From positions 9,614 to 32,463 of the forward strand of contig JAKCWW010005905.1 in the NCBI GenBank assembly GCA_026260175.1: DNA of 22,850 bases, given 5' to 3'. Below are positions 16,776 to 22,850 of the stretch, piece after piece (positions within the stretch are counted from its first letter, which is position 1; the number at the start of each line of letters is the position of its first letter). The notes beneath the pieces were generated by a model. It made no database searches. It saw only the letters and a list, made by a program, of their open reading frames with translations, and was not told where the DNA came from. A program made the translations under genes and the position numbers. This DNA comes from Reticulitermes lucifugus (lineage: Eukaryota; Arthropoda; Insecta; Blattodea; Rhinotermitidae).

Positions 16776-17492
16776 AAAAAGTTGGAAAAAACCTAAACGC
16801 TCTGAAATGAAGCAGTAAGGAGGAACATCAACATAGTACTTAACTGCCCAAATACCGACGTTTGAAGACTTCTGGACCTAAGGCTGTAAACTCTTGTACT
16901 GACATGTTAATATTATGGATTCGAGAGAGATTGCAGTGTCAAGGACACTTCATGCACGTATTTCAGAATAGGGACCATGAGCGGGCCCTTTTTAACATAT
17001 CAATGAGCCATTTCTTGGCTAAGTGAGAGATTAGTAGACTTATTTCTACAAGAAATCATGTGTTCCCTTACTTAATTAGGCCATGTTTCTTAAAATATTT
17101 ATAGAGTTATTGAAAAGCAGCAGTTATTAAACGTGGAAGGAGAGGCACTTTAAGTGGAAGTAGAACTGAAGTAGAATGTTTAAAGAATTAGAAGTAGTAC
17201 TGTCATAGATCTTTTAAAGAATTTTTTGGCAATTTTCTGCACAGAAAGGGTAGAATTAAGTAACACCTCAGACACTGTTCCTGGTGCTTAGTCGATATTT
17301 GGACGGAGTACTTCCGAAAACAATCTCTAGTGACTTGTGGCATTGCTGATGAGCCTGCCTGGTACTTTCTTGGTAAATGATGTTGGCTTAAGTCAGACTT
17401 TCTCATTTACTTGCTTTTGTAAGTCCATAAAGCAACGTTAAGCATCTAGTTGAAAGGTTGACGTTCAAATTCGATGAAATTTATTTTTTGAT
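16776..17492. other. No feature recognised
   Basis: No coding or repeat match. A 67-codon minus-strand frame (17406-17203) has no recognisable features. Confidence 0.4.
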
Positions 17493-17702
17493 TTCACGCT
17501 TTGCAGTCCAGATTGTTATCGTGAATTCTAAGAATAACTGTCAAAATTAATTTTGCAGCAAATATCCAAATTTCGAATTTAAGAAATCAGCCATTATATG
17601 GAATGAGCTTAGGAAAAAACAGCATAAAACATCTCGACATTGGACATGGTACAAAGGAAAGCGTTGTCGAGTTCAGCTCGACATTTGACCAATAAAGGTT
17701 AA
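17493..17702 (+). mobile_element. TTAA-bounded piggyBac-like MITE, copy 2
   Basis: Starts TTCACGCTTTGCAGTCC (TTAA mutated to TTCA) and ends GACCAATAAAGG plus TTAA at 17699-17702. Internal GAGCTTAGGAAAAAACAGCA is shared with copy 3. Near the end GTTGTCGAGTTCAGCTCGAC is one of the palindromic motifs of the family. Confidence 0.65.
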
Positions 17703-18504
17703 GAAGGAAGTCATCAATTGTGTTTACATTGAAATTCTGCTCAATTGATGAGGCAGTGCTACTCTTCTACACGTTAGTGCCTGCCTACACGGTGTAATAT
17801 TCCGGACAAATGAAATCTTATAGTCACTGCCGCTAGGGCCACATATCTGCTTAAAAATTAAGTACTGTAATTACAGAGATTCTTGCTCTGTCCATGTTCA
17901 AGGAGGTGAGATTTCTGCGTTGTCACTGCTGGTATCTAGTATGTCTCATTGGGCAGGATATTTCGTGGCCGGTAGTTTGTACACCCCTGCTCTGAAAACA
18001 CGCTAAATGTAACCACAGTTCTAAATCGGTTTGTTATACAGAGGGGGTTTCAACCCACCGCCCTTTCGAACGGAAGAACTTCCTCATCCCTATGTTATTA
18101 AATTACTAACACCGACTCTTAACAAACGGATGAAGAAAAAATTACTGTATGTAAATTATTAGCCCTCTATTCTTCAGCGACGCTTGAAGATGCAAAGATA
18201 ACGCCATTTCCTATAGCAGTTGTTGTGTTTCGTTGCATTTCCTCCCTCCACAAACACAAAACAACAGCTTTATAGCACTTTTAGTACATTGTTCTGTCGG
18301 CGTGAGGACGAGGCCTATCGTTAAAACAAGAGTGATGTGGCGTGCATCAGCTTACGTTCTGAAATGACACCGATCACACTCCATCTGCGGTTACATTTTG
18401 GATTAACTTAGTTTGGTTTTATATATCCGCTGTCTTTAAGTTTGTGAACACGTTGAAAATGGGTTTAATGTCATCCGGAGAGAGTTCTCTGATTCGAAGA
18501 TTCA
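17703..18504. other. No feature recognised
   Basis: No coding or repeat match seen on either strand. Confidence 0.4.
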
Positions 18505-18849
18505 TTCATTCTGTAGTCTGTCTTATGACAGATCCATAGCCTCTTCCAAAGCAACTTCTCTACAGAGTGCGATCTACTTCTTCCCCTCAATTACCTGTAT
18601 CCCCTCTTTTCCTGTAGCTTATCAAGCAGCTGCTTACGTATTCTTCCTCGTCTTCTCGTTCCTTCTATATTTCCTTCATTAATGTGTTTTAGACGGCAGT
18701 TCCTACGCAAGATATGACCCATAGAGTTAGCCTTCCTTCATTTTACTGTATGTAGGATGTTCCTTTCTTCCTTGACTGTACGTAATACTTCTTCATTTCT
18801 CACACGATCGGTCCAACTGATCTTCTCCATCCTTCTCCAGCACCAGATA
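18505..18849 (-). pseudogene. Non-LTR retrotransposon RT C-terminal fragment, same family as 1-279
   Basis: The minus strand reads WCWRRMEKISWTDRVRNEEV, then RTVKEERNILHTVK, a TGA, RKANSMGHILRRNC, LKHINEGNIEG, RRRGRIRKQLLDKLQEKRGY and another stop. A frameshift near 18553 then restores CFGRGYG, IRQTTE and a TGA near 18512. Order and spacing match the fragment at 1-279, which has KRRKANWIGHIL and GRRGRRHKELL. W-C-W-R-R-M-E-K-I-S-W-T-D is a familiar block just past the RT domain of insect LINE-like elements. Two stops and a frameshift make it non-functional. Confidence 0.75.
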
Positions 18850-18862
18850 TCAAAAAATTTAC

Positions 18863-19085
18863 AGATTATATCACAGAAACTCAGAAAATATCTTGCCAAT
18901 AACTTCGGGATTTAAATCGTATTCTGTTTTTGTAATAATTAGAAGTGTCAGGTTTGAAGCTGTCACATCTGTGTTTCTGAAGCCTCAGATCTTCTGTGAT
19001 ATAATGCTGTGTCATTGGGCGAATATTTACCGACGTTTCGAAAGATCATAACGCCTCCAGTTTCAGGGCCCAGCAGTCCAAGGTG
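18863..19085. repeat. Inverted repeat with minus-strand hammerhead-like fragment
   Basis: ATTATATCACAGAA occurs at about 18865-18880 (plus) and again in inverted form at 18983-19010. On the minus strand the latter follows CCCTGAAACTGGAGG and TTTCGAAACGTCGGTAAA (19075-19030). The order CTGAA, GAAACGTCGGTAAA, TATCxCAGAAGA is that of the hairpin at 21961-22178, so this is a decayed relative. Confidence 0.45.
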
Positions 19086-19484
19086 GAGATAAAATGGGCG
19101 GACGAAAAAAGTTCGAAACAGTCCAATAGGGGACAATACATCGACTGGTAAAAATAAAATCTATTTGAAAGAGGCAGGGGGGATGTTTACGCCTATGTAA
19201 AGTGGTTTCACCTAGAAACAGATTGAAGTATGTGACTGCTAGTCCTAATTATATGTGTTTCTTCAAATGAGAGGACTGACATAGAGTTATCGCTTTGATT
19301 CTTATTCTAGAGATAACCCGTTTGAATCCATCATAGTCATCTGTATTGATTTTGTTCTTTGTGGTAGGATATTCATCAATTTTTCCATGTAAGTACCTCG
19401 AAATAACCATGCAAGTTGTTCTTTTAATGATAACTATCTAAACAACCAAATAAATAAATAGTGCCAAGTTGACATATTTGGTGC
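19086..19484. other. No feature recognised
   Basis: AT-rich, no coding or repeat match. Confidence 0.4.
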
Positions 19485-19990
19485 ACTGTGTAGGCTACAG
19501 CCTGAAAGACAGAGACAAATTTTTTTCGATTCCCGGTTGGGACGAACAATCTTTCTGTTCTCCAAAATGTATAGAGAAGTGGTGGTCACCATCAGCCTCC
19601 TATTCGATGGTAAAGGTAGCGCTTTTCAAGGGGGGTAAAGCGGCCGGGACGTGAATCTCCCCACTCATCTTTATCCAGTGCCTAGTTTAAGAATCTGTGA
19701 GCAGTGGTGTAGACAAAGTCCCTGCAGACCTCGCGGCGCGGTGGGACCATTTTGTCATTGGGGCCCCCAACGTGAAGAATAGTAAAATTTTTCTGGTTCA
19801 TTTGGAAAGAATTCCATTCTTCTGACTCAGGACAGTGTGCTGGATCCCTGTTATGAGATTTGGGAGTGCCTTCACTATAGTGGGGCCCGCAATTATCTAG
19901 TCACCAAGGGGCTCCCGACCAGTTATCTGCGCCACCCTCTGTGAGCTATACCTTCACTCCACCATGCGCTTTCACCTCATGGTTCTTAAT
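19485..19990 (+). repeat. tRNA-derived SINE split by a MITE
   Basis: B-box-like TTCGATTCCCGG near 19528 and body GGGGGGTAAAGCGGCCGGG near 19631 match the SINE at 16307-16595. The body runs to TTTAAGAATCTGTGAG at 19701, is interrupted by 236 bp, and resumes as CTATACCTTCACTCCACC at 19946, which corresponds to CTATACTTCTACTCCACC at 16528. The 5' boundary is approximate. Confidence 0.7.
19702..19937. mobile_element. hAT-like MITE inserted in a SINE, exact 8-bp TSD
   Basis: Flanked by identical TCTGTGAG at 19694-19701 and 19938-19945. The left end CAGTGGTGTAGACAA and the reverse complement of the right end GGGTGGCGCAGATAA match at 10 of 15, most differences being transitions. CAGTGGYGTA ends with 8-bp duplications are typical of hAT transposons. 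The interior is non-coding and rich in GGGGCCC motifs. Host SINE sequence resumes directly after the second duplication, which fixes both boundaries. Confidence 0.8.
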
Positions 19991-20298
19991 TAAGCTCAGG
20001 GGCAAATGTATCTTTAACATTTTGTGCAATGAAACCCGGACTTTATGGGTTAAGCCACATCGTATGTTGAAGAAGTTCAGCAGCCATTTTAACGATGAAT
20101 GAGGCGTAAGCAGGAAGTGAGCAGATCTGTACAAAGGGATTTTTTATTCTTTCCTCCGAGCGTAGGAAGGTAATGTGCTGGGTAGGCGAAAGGACGAGGA
20201 CTGCTTAGAAGATGGAGTTCGGCTTTGCGGGACTTCTGTGATTTACTGCTGGGGAAAACTGGACTTCACATTCCCAGGAAATGCTTGCTTTGTGTGCC
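19991..20298. other. No feature recognised
   Basis: No coding or repeat match seen. Confidence 0.35.
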
Positions 20299-20528
20299 TT
20301 AACCATTTGCAGTCCAAATTATTATCATGAATTCGACCAGTCTGGTCCAAATTAATTTTATACAAAATCTATAAATTTCAATTTAAAAAACAGCAATTAT
20401 ATGGCAGGAGCTTAGGAAAAACCAACATAAGCATTGTAAAATAACGTGTCGATATGAGCTCGACATTGGACCTAGTACAACGGAATTCGCTGTCGAGTTC
20501 AACTCGACATTGGGCTAGTAAGAGTAAA
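20299..20528 (+). mobile_element. TTAA-bounded piggyBac-like MITE, copy 3
   Basis: Starts TTAACCATTTGCAGTCCAAA at 20299 and ends near ATTGGGCTAGTAAGAGTAAA (3' TTAA mutated). It holds two clear palindromic motifs, GTGTCGATATGAGCTCGACA near 20447 and TGTCGAGTTCAACTCGACA at 20491-20509, each followed by ATTGG. Inner block GGAGCTTAGGAAAAACCA matches copy 2. Confidence 0.7.
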
Positions 20529-20854
20529 AAATCCCCTTACAGCTGGGACACGATTATAAGACCTGTCTGTATATAAACTTACTAAACGCTTGTTGTCACT
20601 GGGAGACTTCTATGTCTTTCCACTTGCTGTGTTCGCTCATTTATTCTGGGTATGTCGATTGAAATACACAGCTGAATTGTTGGCACAGCTTAAAATAGGA
20701 AATCCCTTATGAAGTGATGTCAGTATTAAATTCTGGACAATAGACCAGAAAGTAGGAATAGGGCCTACCAATTTGCATGGTTATATATTTAATGTTTCAG
20801 AATAAATACTTGCTAAAATCTTAAAGAAAATTTGACAGGCAACTTTTGTACCTA
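20529..20854. other. No feature recognised
   Basis: No coding or repeat match seen. Confidence 0.35.
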
Positions 20855-21387
20855 CAACCAACAAGAAAAACAATTTACGTATAACATAACACTGAGGCGC
20901 GTTCGTTTAACCATTGTTGCCGTGGAAAAGCAATTAGTATTAGATATTGTGAGTGTGTGTCTGTAGCCTTAGTTATCCAGCATATATTGCGCGTGCGCCT
21001 TATTATATTGTCATCTGTGGCCTGTCTGGCTGTACCGTATTTTCCCACATTCTCTCATAAAAGACACGATTTTCGGAAAGAAGTTTATTCAACATAATAT
21101 TGTGTTTTGATTTATCCAACAACTTTTGTCTGAAAAATTTTTCATTATAAGAAGAATTAAGCGAGATACTAACATAAATATACCTAGATCTTCAGGTAAA
21201 GTACCAATTATTCTTGTCAGTTTTTAATGAAAATTATTTTTTTCAAATTTTATGAAAAGCCGTCCTGTGGGAGCCGAGTTGTTCCATGCGAACGAACGGA
21301 CAGACGGACGGACGGACAGAGAGAGAGACAAACAGGCAGACATGACGGAGCTAATAGTCCCTTTTCGTAATTTTGCAAACGCCCCTA
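20855..21387 (-). repeat. Dispersed repeat family R1, copy C
   Basis: Reverse complement of the R1 order: on plus it begins ACAAGAAAAACAATTTACG and GAGGCGCGTTCG, continues with TTGCCGTGGAAAAGC, CCTTAGTTATCCAGC, GCGCGTGCGCC, TATTGTCATCTGTGGCC, CACGATTTTCGGAAAG, and ends at the GACG/GACA-rich tract (about 21295-21330), GACATGACGGAGCTAATAG and AAAACGCCCC-like flank. An apparent plus-strand frame starting at 21252 reads through the simple tract and is spurious. Confidence 0.85.
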
Positions 21388-21433
21388 AGAAGGAACCAAA
21401 AAGTTTTTATGATCCTCATCGCTGCAATCAACG

Positions 21434-21458
21434 TCGTCGTCATCACCATCACCACCAT
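21434..21458. repeat. Short CGT/CAC trinucleotide repeat
   Basis: CGTCGTCGTCATCACCATCA then CCACC. Low-complexity; it encodes a histidine run only in a spurious frame. Confidence 0.7.
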
Positions 21459-21960
21459 AAATACCATATTCTAGGCTGGATTAGGTTTAGCGTGTATTCA
21501 TATACCATTACTTGCAAAGGCTCAATCTCCTTATCTGCATGGAGGGGAATCCCATGGTAGACCCTTCGGCTGAGAAAAGTATAACACATTTTGACTTCTT
21601 GAAAAGGCCAAGTTAAAGTCTCTTTTGCTGCTGAAGGCTAGAAAGTCCCTTTAACCTCGTGTCGAGCCCCCGTTAGGGCTCGTGACCAGATTTTAACTGT
21701 ATTTTGACAGTTACTTTCTTGGATTTTCTGGGGCGCCGCCTGTGACTAGACCATGAGTATGATAATTGTCAGAAGTCTCAGTCGTTGTCAATTGTTGCTA
21801 CTGACAGTTGTACATTGTTACAGGTTGCCTATGTTACATAGACTGATATTCATCTAAATTGTACAGGATGGTTACAAATTAGCGGACGAATTTGAGGGCT
21901 TGTATATTCTATTGATAACACACACGAAAGCTTGATTTTAGGCTTCCGCTGCGATATTGA
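21459..21960. other. No gene; one small hairpin
   Basis: CGAGCCC (21663-21669) and GGGCTCG (21676-21682) form a 7-bp stem with a 6-nt loop. Nothing else recognised. Confidence 0.35.
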
Positions 21961-22007
21961 TGAGATCTGCGTTCTTCTGGGATATTACGCGCGTCGTGTG
22001 GTAATTG

Positions 22008-22055
22008 TTTACCGACGTTTCGGTACAACGTATCGGTCCCGCCTTCAAGGGTAAA
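22008..22055 (-). ncRNA. Hammerhead-like motif, left arm
   Basis: On the minus strand UUUACC (22055-22050) pairs perfectly with GGUAAA (22013-22008). Between them lie C, UUGAAGG, C, GGGAC, a loop, GUACC, GAAA, the ACGU helix III and a cleavage-site C at 22014. Helix II has one mismatch. Core changes (extra U, A9 to G) suggest inactivity. Confidence 0.45.
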
Positions 22056-22083
22056 GAGTCCGAGTAGAGTTCTCCTCGGACTC

Positions 22084-22131
22084 TTGACCCTTGAAGATGG
22101 GACCTATACGTTGTCCCGAAACGTCGGTAAA
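22084..22131 (+). ncRNA. Hammerhead-like motif, right arm
   Basis: Helix I strand UUGACC (22084-22089), C, UUGAAGA (22091-22097), U, GGGAC (22099-22103), loop, GUCCC (22113-22117), GAAA (22118-22121), helix III ACGU (22121-22124), C (22125), helix I strand GGUAAA (22126-22131). Helix II pairs five of five. Helix I pairs five of six. The core box has an extra U relative to CUGAAGA, which should impair cleavage. Confidence 0.45.
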
Positions 22132-22241
22132 CAATTACCACACGGCGCCGCGTAATATCGCAGAAGAGCGCAGATGACACACGAAATTATTTATAACACA
22201 AAGCAGTCTCCCATTCTTCATCTCCTCATAGGTTAAGTTCA

Positions 22242-22394
22242 TGGTTTTACCCCTGGTATATAGAGAAATTCAAAGACAGAATTCAGAACATTATTACGAG
22301 AGTCTATCAGGATATGTATGCTGCGAGTGTGTGATAACATTTTAAACTGGTGGGGCATGTTTCGGAGTTACCACAGGAGCCCACTTGGGGCACG
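22242..22394 (+). pseudogene. Probable DDE transposase C-terminus remnant
   Basis: Blocks in different frames: PLVYREIQRQ near 22252, FKDRIQNIITRVYQDM near 22269-22318, LRVCDNILNW near 22319-22349, and ACFGVTTGAHLGHV then TAA at about 22357-22400. Order and spacing resemble the better remnant at 11840-12038 (RRIIAAVSEID, then VCSVTKGGHIEH before the stop). The proposed terminal G-A-H-L-G-H-V replaces G-H-I-E-H-L. Frameshifts are needed between blocks, so this is tentative. Confidence 0.35.
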
Positions 22395-22737
22395 TGTAAT
22401 CACACGTGAAAGAAACCTTAGACATTGCGAGACCGTTGTAAATTAGGAATTACGTTTAATTGCATTACTGTTCGTCAGATTATCACGACATTAGCGGAAG
22501 AATTGTGAAATTATACATATACAGAAAAAAATGTTGAATTTTGGAAGTCTGCTCTGTAGTAACAAAGTTTATTGTATGTTTTCTCAATAGAAAGCAACAG
22601 GCCTTCACTGTCGTTTAGTAATTTATATCCATTTCTTATATATAAATTAATTTCGTACCGCACAGAGAACAGTCCATGTCCGTTATGAAAAACAATGTTA
22701 ATATTCCTGAAGGAAGTAATTGGTATGCAGAGGGAGA
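22395..22737. other. No feature recognised
   Basis: A CACGTG E-box palindrome lies at 22391-22396; otherwise nothing. Short minus-strand frames lack recognisable features. Confidence 0.35.
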
Positions 22738-22850
22738 TTTTTTTTTTCCAATGGCGCAACAGTCCCTAATGGGCCAGGGCCTGCTCATTTTCGAGGTTTC
22801 ACGATCACACTCAGACACACCACACTCGGTAGGACTCCTCTGGACGAGTG
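22738..22850. repeat. Edge of a possible dispersed repeat, cut by window end
   Basis: A T-run leads into CCAATGGCGCAACAGTCCCT, ATGGGCCAGGGCCTGC, TTCGAGGTTTCACG and TAGGACTCCTCTGGACGAG. The order T-run, GGCGCAACAGCCC, GGGCCTTGGCCT, GAGGTGTC, GAATCCTCT reminds me of a long tRNA-related repeat common in insects, in reverse orientation. From memory only; most of it would lie beyond the window. Confidence 0.4.

Larger units (their letters stand above)
21961..22178. repeat. ~104-bp-arm inverted repeat with hammerhead-like motifs
   Basis: Left arm about 21961-22064, right arm about 22075-22178, loop about 10 nt. Arms share GATATTACGC, GTGTGGTAATTGTTTACCGA, CGTTTCGG, ACAACGTAT, TCAAGGGT and AGAGTCCGAG in inverse order, with scattered differences. 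Transcription from either side would give a long hairpin. An 80-codon minus-strand frame across it (ITRRRVVIVYRRFGTTYRSH) is a by-product of the repeat. Relatives: 5950-6115, 13205-13300, 18863-19085. Confidence 0.85.

Noticed and set aside
21252..21560. 102-codon frame with a charged N-terminus and a histidine run
   Set aside because: It reads through the simple GACG/GACA tract of R1 copy C and a CAC microsatellite.

Overview
This window looks like intergenic or intronic DNA from a large, repeat-rich insect genome. It is AT-rich. I find no intact host gene, rRNA, tRNA or CRISPR array. The reading frames that make sense are all broken pieces of transposable elements. The style of the non-LTR retrotransposon tails, the tRNA-derived SINEs, and a hairpin whose reverse strand reads like a protein (ITRRRVVIVYRRF) suggest Blattodea (cockroach or termite). 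That placement rests on memory of similar sequences and was not searched.

Layout. 1-720: two convergent fragments of non-LTR reverse-transcriptase (RT) C-termini and a minus-strand SINE piece. 1945-2468: first copy of a ~525 bp non-coding dispersed repeat (family R1; other copies at 14800-15325 plus and 20855-21387 minus, partial at 11684-11839). 3330-3792: SINE 3' end with a TTTACC tail, then a 71-bp tandem repeat. 4573-4674: an isolated E2F/CCAAT/CACCC cluster. 5191-5427: first of three TTAA-bounded, piggyBac-like MITEs (others at 17493-17702 and 20299-20528). 5660-7660: RT tails, hairpins and hammerhead-ribozyme-like motifs. 9298-9907: RT tail ending in a GTTA microsatellite, followed by a ~41-bp minisatellite to 10665. 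11840-12038: DDE transposase C-terminus. 12327-12475: 24-bp minisatellite. 12558-12735: third SINE family, minus strand. 13205-14283: ribozyme-like fragment and a 0.9-kb inverted-repeat element with a SINE in one arm. 15326-16775: more SINEs. 18505-19085: RT tail and an inverted-repeat fragment. 19485-19990: a SINE split by a hAT-like MITE with an exact 8-bp target duplication. 21961-22178: a ~104-bp-arm hairpin. 22242-22394: probable second transposase remnant. 22738-22850: edge of another repeat.

The most interesting signal is a set of inverted-repeat elements whose arms carry hammerhead ribozyme architecture. They show CUGAUGA or CUGAAGA, then a G/C helix II, then GAA, then a tiny palindromic helix III (ACAUGU or ACGU), then a cleavage-site C or A. 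Flanking strands pair as helix I, perfectly in two copies. Penelope-like retroelements are known to carry type I hammerheads in their terminal repeats, so these are best read as remnants of such elements. A U (C in one copy) between the CUGANGA box and helix II recurs in nearly all copies and departs from the textbook core, so activity is uncertain.

Nothing indicates genes working together. The value of the window is its record of nested insertions (SINE in hairpin arm, hAT MITE in SINE) and its several ribozyme-like motifs.
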